Source: Diphasiastrum complanatum
Taxonomy: Eukaryota > Streptophyta > Lycopodiopsida > Lycopodiales > Lycopodiaceae
Direction: 5' to 3'
DNA length: 64,000 bases
Assembly (NCBI GenBank): GCA_029204225.1
Contig: CM055096.1
Span: forward strand, 4,722,750-4,786,749
Of this stretch, positions 1 through 11,600 are shown piece after piece. Position 1 is the stretch's first letter. Every line of letters begins with the position of its first letter. Under the pieces are notes generated by a model. That model was not told the origin of the DNA. It saw only the letters and a list, made by a program, of their open reading frames with translations, and did not search any database. The translations under genes and the position numbers were made by a program.

Positions 1-353
1 CTGACCCTTTTTTGTTTTCCCATTTTGACTTTGCTCAGCAGGAGGAACGGGTCTTCCAAAAACTTTCTTGGTTTAAAGCGCGTAATAAGAGCCGCTTTAA
101 CCGCTTCCCATGTAGACTTTTCTTCCTCTGATAGGTTGAAAAACCAATCCTGAGCCACTACCAAAAAGGGCATGGGAAACAACATTAGCTTCTCCGCAGG
201 TGTCCATTCGCCATAGATTTCACAAGCTTGCTCGTAGATCTGGAGGAATCGGATGGGATCTGATGATCCGTTGTATTTTGGTATTTTCATTCGAGGTGCT
301 CTCTGGACTGCTTGCAAAGGAGCAACAAGTACGGGTTGGCCCATTGGATCCAT
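1..353 (-). CDS. Ty3/gypsy gag polyprotein, N-terminal part (runs off window)
   Basis: This is the capsid-type gag of an LTR retrotransposon on the minus strand. The ATG at 353 is the first in its frame, after an upstream in-frame stop, and the frame stays open to the window edge (about 117 residues). The core resembles the plant Retrotrans_gag domain: a MKIPKYNGSSDP start, then IRFLQIYEQACEIY, then an AQDWFFNL stretch followed by EEEKSTWEAV and ITRFKP. It lies downstream of an LTR, a primer-binding site and a long leader (354-2558), which is the order expected for the 5' end of a gypsy element. A decayed relative lies at 49130-49450. Protease and pol would lie left of the window, so whether the element is intact is unknown. 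Confidence 0.8.
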   Translation of the reverse strand, partial: MDPMGQPVLVAPLQAVQRAPRMKIPKYNGSSDPIRFLQIYEQACEIYGEWTPAEKLMLFPMPFLVVAQDWFFNLSEEEKSTWEAVKAALITRFKPRKFLEDPFLLLSKVKMGKQKRV

Positions 354-1736
354 TGGTCACTGGTTCTAGTTCTGCCTCTTGTTGCACAGTTGCTAATCTG
401 GGAAGGTGTGGTGCTTGATTTGCTATCCTTTGTGCTATTGATCGTCTCGATCTCAGATTCATCCGATGGTGGGTTCCAAAGTGATTGGATCTTGCTTATA
501 CAGTAGGATGATGTTTGGATCTCAAGGATCTGATCGATTTGATCGGTCGGAAGTGAATTTTAGGCTTTTTACGGTGGTTTTTCCTTGGTAACTTTTTACT
601 CCTTGCATTGATTGACCTGAGATTTTGACAGTAGCTGGATCTGATGCAGATCTTTCCACTGATCTGGTCTGCGAGGGTTCTCTTGTGGGAGGGTTGGCTA
701 TGCGAGGGTTTTTTAGCTATTTTTGCAGATAAAAAACCTGATATCTCTCTGATCTTTGGGAAGTAGCTCTCGCAAGGCTCACAGTAGCTGGATCTAGGTC
801 AGATCTCACTATAGAATTCTCTGCGAGGGTTAACTCTTGCAAGAAGTGAAAATGTCACTGTCTGTGAGGGTCCAAAACCACTTTTTTGGCTTGATTTCCA
901 CCAAATCTCAAAACTAACTCTCGCAGGCTTCATCACTGAGGTAAATTGACATTTTGAATCGATTGAGAGGGTTTGCGAGAGTTCTTACTAAGGATTTGCT
1001 GGATCTTCACTTTTTAGTGATTTTTTTAGCACTTAAATCCAATTTTCAGCTCATTGGAATCAAACTAACTCTCGCAAACTCTTCTATGTCCTGGTCTCAC
1101 TGAGATGGAACTTTAGAACCACTGGAACTGAAAATTTTGCTGTCTGCGAGGGTTCATTGGTACTTTTCCTCCTTTTTTTCACTGGAAACTCTCGCATAGG
1201 CACTTAGACATCAAACTAACTCTCGCAAGCTTCTCTGTGTCCTGGTCTCACTGAGATGGAACTTCAGAGGGCTCTGCGAGAGTTCTTATGAAGATTTGAT
1301 TTTTTTTGAATTTTTTCAAGGGTTTTTGAATTTTTTATAGTTTTTCTCTGATTTTTACAATCTGCTTGGAACTAGCTCTCGCAGGCTTCTATGCAAGTCT
1401 AAGACAGTACCTTGGAGCTGCTGCCATTCATGCAAGAGTTAATTGACACTGGTTATGGAGATATAAAAATCTGATGAGATTTTAGGCTCTTTTTCCCTCC
1501 AAAATTGCAGATTGGTGTGTTTTTTTTGGGTTTTTTGGCTGGTTGGTTTGGGTTTCAATCCCTTAGAGGCTATTCAGGGCCTCCTCTACCCTCTCAGACC
1601 TCCTCCACTAGCTGTAAACAGTCCAAACACAAAAAAATACAGAAAACTAACTCTAAACACCCAAAAATCTACCTAAAACTACTCTAAAAAGCAAGAAAAT
1701 AGCTAAAATGCAGCTAACCTAGTTAGTGAAAACCTA
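354..1736 (-). repeat. Gypsy 5' leader with recurring CTCTCGCA/TGCGAGAG motif
   Basis: This is non-coding sequence between the primer-binding site and gag. About a dozen copies of a short motif occur in both orientations: GCGAGGGTT or TGCGAGAGTT on one strand and AACTCTCGCA on the other, at roughly 671, 700, 767, 822, 916, 973, 1066, 1145, 1190, 1214, 1265 and 1377. A longer stretch reading CTGGTCTCACTGAGATGGAAC occurs twice, near 1090 and 1240. Opposed copies could pair in the genomic RNA. Related motif clusters occur at 26560-27080 and 49690-50100. No protein is recognised here. Confidence 0.6.
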
Positions 1737-1754
1737 TCCCCGGCAATGGCGCCA
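1737..1754 (-). other. Gypsy primer-binding site
   Basis: On the minus strand this reads TGGCGCCATTGCCGGGGA, one base inside the LTR. It closely matches the TGGCGCCGTTGCCGGGGA primer-binding site widely seen in plant Athila/Tat-type gypsy elements. This fixes the orientation and the LTR boundary. Confidence 0.85.
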
Positions 1755-1755
1755 C

Positions 1756-2558
1756 TGTAGGGTCAAAGATCTCGTGTAGGATAGCCCTCCCGCCTGTCAA
1801 CAAGGGTTAGATCACTGGATAGGTACCTAACTATGCATAGATGCTATTTTTAGTTTGTTTCCTACTTCCTCCCTAACTCTATTCACCACTAACACTACTC
1901 TCCCTTAACTCTACTCCTCTACTCTAACATTCATCATGATTTGGGTGAAGGAAAGGGATAGAAAAGGAGAGGAAGAGAGAAGAGAAGAGAGAAAGAGAGA
2001 GAGATGAGATGGAGGTTAGCTCAAATGCTCAATGTCATTGCTTATGGAAAAACCTTAACTAGCATAACCAAAAAGCATGGGAAATGAAAATAACAAGCAA
2101 TCACAACAATAACATAAGCAAGATTGATTAGCAAATGAGGATGCTTGAGCTCTCAAAATGCTACTATTAAGCATGACAATAGTGTACAAATGGTGCCTAT
2201 TTATAAAATGGGGAAGGCCCTTGCCCCTCAATCCTATTGGCTAATATTTACATTAATCCTATCCATTCATCTTGGACCCAACTTGATCCAAGGGTCCACA
2301 AAAAATACATTGGAAATCACAAGATTCATGTGAGTCCAAAATTGGACCCAACTCTAAAAAGTAAACTCTAAGTTTAGAATTGACTTTGGGCCTCAGGTTT
2401 TATTTTAATTACAAAGGGCCCAAGTCTATTATTTCATTTACAACTTCACTTGTGTGCTCATTGGGCCATGGGCTTATATATGCAGGATGCCATGCCCTCG
2501 CAACACATTTTATTGGATGATTTTATTTATTTACACTTTGTTGGGAATACCCCCAACA
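1756..2558 (-). mobile_element. Gypsy 5' LTR (803 bp)
   Basis: The LTR begins (minus strand) with a palindromic TGTTGGGGGTATTCCCAACA and ends CTACA next to the primer-binding site, giving canonical TG...CA ends. It contains GA-rich and AT-rich promoter-like sequence. The partner LTR and target-site duplication would lie outside the window, so insertion age cannot be estimated. Confidence 0.75.
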
Positions 2559-3190
2559 ACCTTGGAGGGTATAAGTAAACCTATTGGTCTCTCACTAGTG
2601 TATGCTTGATTGCATGATTGGTAGGTACACGCTGCTAGAGTGATTCCTCTTTCCCCTTTGGGATTGATCCATAGCTTGGGGGCTAGATCCATTCGATCTA
2701 GGTTTGGTTGGGTTGGTTTGTCCACCATCTGTTCCCTTGTTTGTTACTTTTATTGGCATGCTTAGGATAGTATCCTGTGTGTAGGACTTTATACTAAGGA
2801 TCCCTATCATTTGAGCTCGGAAAGCCTTTGTATGCCTAGAACAATGCACTATTGCTTCACTTTGCTCTCTATGACCACAGTAAACCCCGAAACGTTCTCC
2901 TGAAGATCTCTTCAACGACTATTTTGTACTATATACAATCTTTGTCCCGCCCTAGTACCAAGTTAAAATTCACTTAAAATAGGATCATAAAAAACACAAT
3001 AACACCCACATAGAAAGCACTCTCCCACTCTAAGGTCACATACTTACAACTGTATTTCTAAAATCAAAAGACATACATATAGTTTTTTCTTTGGCAACCC
3101 ATGCATGGCGCAGGTTGTTTAACGAGATGCATGTCCCATCGACTTGCCTCATGGCGAGGCCAACGGGTCACAATCCACTGATCGGACCCA
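2559..3190. other. Spacer without recognised gene
   Basis: Open frames on either strand are short and do not resemble a known family. Nothing recognisable was found between the gypsy LTR and the following copia remnant. Confidence 0.5.
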
Positions 3191-3194
3191 CAAG

Positions 3195-4135
3195 ATAGTA
3201 GTTCTACTTTTATTCTAACTATGAGAACTGCCGTATTCTTGCAAAATAGAAGCCCAACCATTGCTGTACCTAATCGCACACCAGATGTTTGGTGGTAAGA
3301 AGCCTAAGATGGATGGCTTGCGAGTATTTGGATGTCGAGTTTATGCTCTAGGGTATGATGAGCAAAGCAAGGGATATATATGCATGGCTATGATCCACTT
3401 GGACGATGCATGCACATAAGTCGTGATGTCATTTTCGACGAGATCCATAGGTTTGGTAATGATGAAAGGGGTAGTAATGAACTTTCCAAACTTCTCAATG
3501 AAGATGAGGCAATGCCACCACCACAGGTCGATTATTAAGACGAATTAGGTGAAGGTCGTGGTACTCCTCCAATTGTGGAGACAAGATGGAGAATAAAAAA
3601 CAAACATATTGGATTGGAAAAGATTGAAATTGTAGGTGATAAGAGGAAGAAAAAGGATGCACCTTGGGACACATATTCGCCTCACAATGGATTCGCCTCA
3701 ACATAAGCTACCTAAACCAGGTACACAAAGCTCAAAAATGACAAGGCGAGAATGCCAAGTCTAGCACAAAGGGAGAGCTACAACATTCCACAAGGGAGAA
3801 GACAAAACCTCACATATTTTAGGTGAATCTTGCACTCATGAGCAATAAGATGAATAGTTTTAGATCCATTTTCCTACCTAGTATGAACACGAATTGTACA
3901 CATGATTTAAAAATAGTGAGGCATACTTTGAGGACACTACACTTTATAAGAAGCTGATTGGAAGTAACATATGTTAATTATTACTAGATCTGAGCTTGGA
4001 AATGAAGTGAACAAAAAATCCACGAGTTTTTATGCATTCTTCTTGGAAGATGGAGTGGTTTCTTGGCTATCAAAGAAGAAAGAGAGTACATCTATGTCTT
4101 CAATTGAGACAATAATCAAGCTCTTATTACTTCAT
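3195..4135 (+). pseudogene. Decayed Ty1/copia integrase-to-RNase H remnant
   Basis: Broken frames show a copia integrase C-terminal region: FLQNRSP near 3235, GLRVFGCRVYALGY near 3320, and a SRDVIFDEIHRFG-like stretch near 3420. At 3985-4110 there is a fragment of RNase H (FFLEDGVVSWL, then KKEST and SMSSIE). Most of RT is missing between them and stops and frameshifts are frequent. This is a dead internal fragment with no LTR seen. Confidence 0.7.
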
Positions 4136-5075
4136 GCAATGAGGTAATGAACTAGTGTTGGGTGGGTATTGAAACGTTTACACCAACCGGGTCCTAGTAT
4201 TAAATTGGATATTGCAAGGGTGATACCAACCAAGTACGAACCCAAGTGTATAAATCTTGTCTGAAATCTCTTGTTTTTTTGAAAGTAGGGTGCATTTTTT
4301 TAATGCAATGCATATGAAGGCTAGTACTTTCATATGTAAATTTTGGATACAAAAAAAAGGATACTATATCATGGCAAAATTTAACCTTTTCCTCTTGATT
4401 CGAGTATCCATATAAGCGTTCACTAGATTAAAACTAGCCGTAGTCAGGTATCTACCCAATACCCGAGTTGGGCACTTATTTATTTGCTCAACATTGGATG
4501 CTATTTGAGGCTTGAGAACCCCTCATATCTTGAAGGCCAAATCCTTTGCATTTCACAAAACATTAATACATGGGTCAGTTCTGCAATGACTTACATAATT
4601 TCCTTGGAGGGGGAGATGTTGGGGGTGGGCTTCCCTTCCTTTGCACATGTGACTGACATCATTCTACAATATCAATCATAATGGCGATGAGAACTCTAAA
4701 GTTTGCATGTGAGACGTTCGATCTCAAGTACGGGTTTTTAATCAATGATTGTTCACCACATCTAAAATATTCATTAGGTCAAGCTCAAAGGGTGCACATG
4801 TGAAAATAGATGCTGAAATTGTTGGCTGGGCCAAGCATTTGTGACTAGTAAAATCTCAACAACAACATAACAAATCACCTAAATGTGAAGCTAGAATTAT
4901 AGAATTCAATCACCTAAAATCAATCAATCAATTAATTGTGATGTAATAAGCATGAGTGAGTTGAGAGAATAAAGTGGAGATCAAAAGGGGCCATCAAAAT
5001 TAATAAAAAGAACACCTCACACCTTGACTACAAAGTACGACCTTACTTCCACGTCTTTGTCCGATCACATTACGC
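4136..5075. other. Upstream spacer of the TPD1-like gene
   Basis: No coding sequence is recognised. The distal part looks like retroelement edge sequence. The last few hundred bases, AT-rich with CAATCA repeats near 4920, precede the likely promoter of the TPD1-like gene. Confidence 0.4.
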
Positions 5076-5222
5076 CACGTGTTCTTACCTTTTTTTACCT
5101 CATCACTAATTTCACTGAGGTAACTGCTGAACCCCCCTTTTCCTTTCTTACTGCGGTACAAAATATTTCCCTTGAGCGTTCGTTGAAGCGACCCCTCTCT
5201 CTCTCGGTGTTTCTTTCTCTGT
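5076..5222 (+). promoter_or_regulatory. Candidate promoter/5' leader start of TPD1-like gene (G-box, Y-patch)
   Basis: A perfect G-box CACGTG sits at 5076-5081. A pyrimidine-rich patch (CCTCTCTCTCTCGG and following, about 5191-5220) is typical of plant core promoters and 5' leaders. No clear TATA box was placed. The span between here and the start codon at 5783 contains several upstream ATGs (5531 onward), so either transcription starts later or the leader is spliced. Confidence 0.35.
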
Positions 5223-5782
5223 GTGTCTGGCGAGAGAGTGGGTGTCGTAGCTTTGCCATCGTCGGGTGCGATCGATCTATATGTGTGCAGCATTGTTGCT
5301 TCGCCCTCTTCGCTTGGTGGGTTTCGTAAGGATCGGACTATCTCCCTCTCGGGCCTTCGGGATAGCTGCAGTTTTAATCAGAGCATTGATTCTTCCTGTG
5401 TAGATTGCCAGCATGCCTGTGCTTTTTCTCGCCGCGGTTTGATCCTATTTGCAAGCGTTGCATGTGGCTACTTCCTTTGTCACTCTTGCGGAGAGGCTTT
5501 GATCAAGCTCCTGTGCTCAATATTGTGAAGAATGCATGGCTCTCGATGCTGAGAATCATGTATGAAGATGCAGGGAGTGATTGATGGGCTCCATGGGTGA
5601 TGGCTTCTGTTGAATGGCTTCAATCAGAGCCTCACATATTGCTGTTTGGCAGAGCTGATCAACTACATTTATGTCGTTTCTGAAAGATTGCTTTCTGGGA
5701 GTAGACTTGTTGGATAGAAGAAATTGCTTCACAATATGCACCTCATGATCTTCTGATTGCGTTGAGAAAGTGTCTGCTCTAG

Positions 5783-7673
5783 ATGGATACCTTGAAAGCT
5801 AGACTGCAGTGTTCAAGAAGGCATGGCACGAATATTTGCACGTGTTTCCTTCTATATCCCATCGTTCTTCTGGCATCCTTCCTTACAGGTCAGTCATTCT
5901 GTCCACTAATTACGCTCTTACAATTTCTACTCAAAACTGATTATAGCAAGCGTACTTTACTATATCTATGTCAGTCTTTCTCAAAATTAGCAAAATTTGC
6001 TTTATCGCGTCTCCACGGACATATCCTGTATCTGGGATAACAGGATGTAGAATACAAGATGCAAATGCTATATTCTAGTAGCTGCTAGATGGTGAGCTGG
6101 ACTGCTATTGAGTTTAAGGCCTCGCAGCTGAGTTGTTCACTGAAAATCACAGGAACTACTTAGTTTGAACTTTGTTCGCGTGCGCTATTTCCTTGCGCCT
6201 ACTTGAGCGCATGTATTCCACGTCGAGAGTGAAATACTACATGGGTTAGCATGCATACCTTACCACACCTTATCTTACGAAATCTCTTTCCAGTTTTGGT
6301 GACTGAAGTCCAGTGAGAGGTCTAGCTATCTGGCTATGTCGGTGGTGGGTGGTGGGTGGTGGGTGATGGGTCTGTTGCTTTTTACAGTGGCTCCTTGTAG
6401 AATGCCCCCATTCATGATCATACTGTGAATACAGCTTCATTTCTCTCTGGATCTTCTCATATGAATACTGTCTGATGCTTTTCCTAATGGCTCCTCGTAG
6501 AATGCTTCTATCCATGATCGTTTAGTGGATGCAGCCCGATCAAGTAACATAGTTCTATTTTGAATGGTATTTCCTCAGTAAATACTATGCTATGCTTGTT
6601 AGGTGTGAAGTAAGACTTTGTTTGAGAGGACCTGAAAATGAGAAGAAAAATCAACACTAAAGTCCAGCTCTTCTGATCAGGAATATGTAATGTGGCTGGT
6701 AATTTGCTTGGGGATCGGCTGCCACTTGAGGTTTCTGGAGGCAAAGCTGAAGCTAATGATTTTTCTTTTTGAAAAGCTCTGCCTTCACGTAGTGAACAAG
6801 TGTTCATATCTAGTCTGCTCTACCATGTCTGGGCTTTGCTAAAACTACTCTTGAAAAGGCCAGGTCCTCTGTAAATTTCTCAACTTACGTGATTATGGGT
6901 AAGAAAAGTTGCTTTTCCTAGAGAAAGGACGGATTTTCTCCTTCCGGTTGTCTGATGAGCTTCTCATGTGCTCACAGAAGTATATTGATTTAAGAGCTTA
7001 ATTATGCTTCATACATATTGCTATTGTTGGATCGAATCCGTAATGTAGCTTCATCGAGAACCCAATAGTGTCTGACCCCAGTCTATATTGATAGGAGCAA
7101 GTTTGGCGTTGTTATCAGACATCTCTAGATCCAACGAAACTTCTGAAGGAGTTCAGAATCCAGTGCTGCGTGTTGGTGCTAGATTCACAAGCCGCAAACT
7201 TCTAGCAGGTGAGCACTATGTTCTTCATCCTCAACAGGTAGCCACAGTAGCTGATACTGTTTGCTTTTCTATCTTTTGAATTTGTCTTGGATTTAGCTTG
7301 CGTTTTTCTCTGAGCATCCATCATAACTAATGGTAAGCCTTTTTGCCCAACTGATGTTATTGCAGATACATGTTCAAACAGAGACATTAGCATAACCCAA
7401 GGCCGAGATAGCTCTTCCTCTGGGATCCCACAATTTGTTGTTCAGATAGTCAATACTTGCCGTGCATCTAGTTGTGCTCCTTCAGATATCCATGTCTTCT
7501 GTGGCTGGTTTGCTTCAGCTCCACTAGTCAATCCGAAAGCATTCAAGCGACTAGCATACAATGATTGCCTTGTTAATGATGGCAATACTCTCCGACCGGG
7601 TGAAATCATCAGATTTCACTATGCAAACTCCTTCATGTATCCTCTCATGTTCAAATCTGCCAAGTTCTGTTAG
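5783..7673 (+). CDS. TPD1: TPD1-like secreted cysteine-rich ligand, isoform with proximal terminal exon
   Basis: Predicted join 5783-5888, 7095-7208, 7366-7673 encodes 175 residues, about the length of Arabidopsis TPD1. Exon 1 has a basic N-terminus and a hydrophobic stretch (FLLYPIVLLASFLTG), a likely signal peptide. An in-frame TAG directly precedes its ATG. Exon 2 encodes a variable linker ending RKLLAG. Exon 3 holds the whole conserved domain: DISITQ, IPQFVVQIVNTC, CGWFASAPLVNP, NDCLVNDG, YANSFMYPL, with six cysteines and a Lys-Arg pair before AYNDC. Introns have GT/AG ends (GTCAGT, GTGAGC; ATAG, TTGCAG) and both junctions are phase 1. In Arabidopsis, TPD1 is secreted and binds the LRR kinase EMS1/EXS to specify tapetum. 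Being a TPD1-like paralogue (TDL1) rather than the orthologue is possible. Confidence 0.85.
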
Positions 7674-7748
7674 GATCTACCTGGCCGAAGTCATTGTGTT
7701 TGTGTAGTACTATTGTTTTGATTACATAGTAGTGCTTGGACAGCACTT

Positions 7749-7754
7749 AATAAA
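7749..7754 (+). terminator. Poly(A) signal after proximal TPD1 exon
   Basis: A canonical AATAAA lies 76 bases after the stop codon at 7671-7673 and before the distal terminal exon. Use of this site would end the transcript of the proximal isoform. A similar context (CTTAATAACCTTTT near 8695) follows the distal exon, suggesting the duplication included the 3' UTR. Confidence 0.6.
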
Positions 7755-8298
7755 GTTTTCTCTTTAGAGGCTCTGCTATATCAAAGCACTGCTGTATCAG
7801 ATAATATAAAGCAAATTCCATCAACTTGCTGGTTAATCCAAGGAAATATATGAAAATAATTTTCAAAGTTTTATGGGACATTTTTCTTTTCTGTTCTGTA
7901 GTAGTTCTATCTTCAGATTGTCTAATCAACAACTTCTGGATGGTTTTCTATATCACATCTTGGTCTTGCTTAATCTTCTGAAACCGTTTTGGAATTGGAA
8001 TGTTGACATCTCTAGTTTACATTTTTGGATACATTACCTTGTAGATAGTGTGAAATTTCTATGTTTTTATGCTGCCAGCATTAGCTATATTTTAATTTTG
8101 GCCTTTTGCCTTTAATCTTTAGATATCTTCGACTTCTCTGTTATGCCTTTCCTGTGAACAATGACTTCTGTTGGCCTTATTGAGCGAATGCCTCTTTGCA
8201 AAAGTAGGCTCTAGGCTCTAATGGCTTTCTTCAGAGAACCAATTCTTTCCTTGCTCTGGGCATTCAGTAATGCGCTTTTTTTTGTTGTACATTTGCAG

Positions 8299-8600
8299 AT
8301 ACTTGTACTTACAAAGATATTAGTATATCTCAGAGCCGAGAAGGCTTCTCCGGCATTCCAGAATACATTGTACAGATAGTGAACACTTGCATATCAGACT
8401 GTGCTCCATCAGACATTCATTTGTATTGTGGTTGGTTTGCATCAGCTCCACTGGTTAACCCAAACATATTCCGACGAGTCGGATATAATGATTGTCTAGT
8501 AAATGGCGGAAAGCCGCTCAAACATGGGGATATCATCAGATTTGAGTACTCCAATTCCTTCATGTACCCACTAGAGTTCAAATCTGCAAGCTTCTGCTAG
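8299..8600 (+). CDS. TPD1: Second TPD1-domain terminal exon (alternative last exon or partial tandem copy)
   Basis: This exon follows a strong acceptor (T-rich tract, then ATTTGCAG) and starts in the same phase as the proximal exon (G|AT giving Asp). It encodes 100 residues of the TPD1 domain with all six cysteines: DTC, VNTC, SDC, YCGW, NDC, SFC. Hand alignment with the proximal exon gives about 70% identity. In the conserved core (CAPSDIH to LVNP) most nucleotide differences are synonymous, suggesting both are under selection. No signal-peptide exon or linker exon of its own was found between 7674 and 8298. The simplest reading is splicing 7208 to 8299, skipping the proximal exon, giving a 173-residue protein. 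The alternative is a leaderless partial duplicate. Confidence 0.75.
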
Positions 8601-11600
8601 ATCTTCCATGCCACCCACATAGGAGGACATAGTCCTTAACCATTATATGTGCTAAACAATTTTGTTAGTACTAGTTCCATGAGCCGATACCCAACTTAAT
8701 AACCTTTTGAAGGTGAGATTTGAGTATTTTGGGGTTCCTAGAGTTTTGCATGAAATAATGGGAAATTACCTACCTCCCAAAATTTTGTATTCGTTCCATT
8801 GGTACATCCTTGGAAAATGTAAGTATTCAAAATTTGCATGTCTAATCAATGACCTCATCTGAGCTCATCTCCTAGAAAGATGGAATTCCTATGTGGCTAT
8901 TCTGTATGCTTTGTACACAATGTAGACTTTGTAACCTTCGAAATTGAGCTTATAAGTGGATACCTTGGTGCATGAGCTACTAGAGAAGTGATTTAGATTA
9001 TATATAATACATTTTCTCTTATACCTTAGCTCCTTGTAAAGGCTCTCAAGAAAGAATACTCTATGTTCACATGCTAATGATAGTGTAAGTATGATAGTGG
9101 TAGTCAAGCTCTCCTTTCCTTGCGGGTCTAAAATCTGATGACCGCCGTCTAGGGCAACTTAGAGCCTTTGATCTAAATGGATGGGCTTTGTGCTTGGTCG
9201 TTGAAGAAAGTGTGGTGTGGTAGAAAATAAAATGGATTGTAAATATATGTAAACCTTACCTTTGACCGAATGAATGTAAATAAATGTCACTCAGCATGAT
9301 GCAGTAAATTCACAAATCACAAATATGCTTTATAAAGGATTAGGTAGAAGGGTTTTGTTTCTCATTGTGAGCAAAACAAGGTTTATGTTTTGGTACAGAT
9401 AATGACTAATTTGAGCCACTAGATAGAAGGTTTGTGTTTCTCATTGTTAGCAAAACAAAGTTTATCTTTTGGTTATATAGTGTGACTAATTCGAGCTATG
9501 TAGGGTAATCTTGAAGTGTGTAAAAATGTATAAATGTCACAAGTAGCTTTGCACAAAACATTCAAGAATACCCTTTAAACTATAAATGCTCGTATATACC
9601 TGAATATGCATTATTCAACATAATACACCTTGTTTAATGTGGGATAAAAGGAATGAAGACTCCTTCGGGTTGCGAATTGGAGGTCAAGAAAAAGGTAACA
9701 AACCTTCATACGTGAAAAATAAAAAAAATCCCAACGTGGCTTTAGGTTGTAATAAAAGTAAAAGTTTTTACTCGTGTAAAGATGTTGTCTACATATGTAG
9801 GGATGTTGTTTGCATAAATATGGAATAAAAGTTTTCAATATGTAATTGAAGATATACTCATGTAGAGATGTTCTCTACATAAGTACATGTCAAGGTGGTT
9901 GATATGCTAGATCAAAAACATAGTATTAAGGCCATGTGTTGTGAAACTTAGCTTCCTCACATAAGTGGATCACTTGATAGTGAACGTATTGCTTTGGATC
10001 ACTCTCAAGGGGATAAACACAATTGATGTGATAAATTTTTTTTGAAGATACAATGTGTCATATCTAGGCAATGCCACAAATTGTTAACTTTTAATGTTTT
10101 ACATGTTGGTTCAAAACTTTTGTGTTGAAAGATCTTGTATACGAGTTACACGAGCTTGATTTTTGGGTTTTTTGATACGACAGATTGTGTTGTATAGTGC
10201 TCCTTTCAATAGATTGCGCTTGAATTCATGGCATTATTGAAAAGCTATTCACAATGCAAATATGGTGCAATGATTCTATTAAGTTGTAAGAATTGATCTT
10301 TGATTGGAGAAAGTTAAATGTCATCCATTACCACTACCGGTATTTTGCAAATGGACCTCTATGTACTCCGCAATCCACACTAGGAAGTCTTTTGTATTGA
10401 CAGGGTCAATTATTCTTCCTAATCAAAGCTTTGCTAATAATATTAAATTAAGCTTCAAATCAATTTGCTAGAGCACCTGGTGAGTAAAAGGCTCTAATTT
10501 AGCTCGGGTGAAATGTTATATTTTGCATCATTTTATAGAATCGATCTCTCTTTGTTATAATTTCTCATAAAAGATTTGTGCTCATACACAAGCTATTTGA
10601 AGTACTCAAATGTGATGAGAGAGGATATCAAAGTACACAATGTAGACAATCATAGATGTAAGCTATTTTTTGCCAACTTATGTGTTGTTTAGATATTGTT
10701 ACTATATGTTCAGACAAGTTAGTTCTCTATGTGATAGCACTAGATTGTTTGTCATATAAAGATCATTGTCTATGTGAGGACAAATGACTTATTTTAGATG
10801 TTCACAAAATAACATAGAATCTAAGCAATAAAACATATCATGTGATTAGAACTTAATGAATCCCACTTCCTTCTAGTGAGTGTTTGATGACACATGAAAA
10901 TTTTCCCTTTCTATCACTTTCTCCTTGAGCAAGAAATAATGAATCTCCCTTAGCATTAATGCAAATTGAAGTACAAACCTATGGGATTTCAATACCATCG
11001 GTACCACATAAAACACATCATAAATACTCAACATTTAATAGCATTGTGATCCCTATGTCATTAAGAGTGGACACATCATAAATACTCAACATTTAATAGC
11101 GTTGTGATCCCTATGTCATTAAGAGTGGACGATTACAATCATATAATGCATTGTGATCGCGATGTCGTCAAGAGTGGATAATCATATAATGTATATGTTT
11201 TGATTTTTCTCGTGACAAATCACTAGGACAATCAACTAGTCATTGTTTCATATGTAGCTTAAAAATTAGACAATTTGTGTACTCGAGCTTGAGCTACGTA
11301 CCTAACATGTTATATGCATGATCCTTTGCATTCTTTCAGTTTTCTACATGAAAAAAATGAGATATTGTTGCACTGAACTAAGAAGATAAACTTTCATACA
11401 AGAAATGTGGGAGGATTTTGTAGAACATGTCTTTCAATCATATAAAAGAGACATATATTTCATTGAGAGACATCCAAGTAAAAGTATATATAACTACTTT
11501 CAATGATAAGATTTGAAGATTCAATTTCCCTTATCAAGCAAGAATGCAATGTTCTTCAGAACAATATCATTCTCAAAGGCAAAATCTATCACTCATGAAT

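Noticed and set aside
5024-5528. Two overlapping 101-codon frames upstream of the TPD1-like gene
   Set aside because: They lack an ATG start, lie in the promoter/leader region and resemble no family. They are treated as leader sequence.
7873-8115. Hydrophobic 80-codon frame between the two TPD1 terminal exons, considered as a second signal-peptide exon
   Set aside because: T-rich intron-like sequence, too long and hydrophobic throughout; no donor in the right phase was seen near a plausible signal peptide end.
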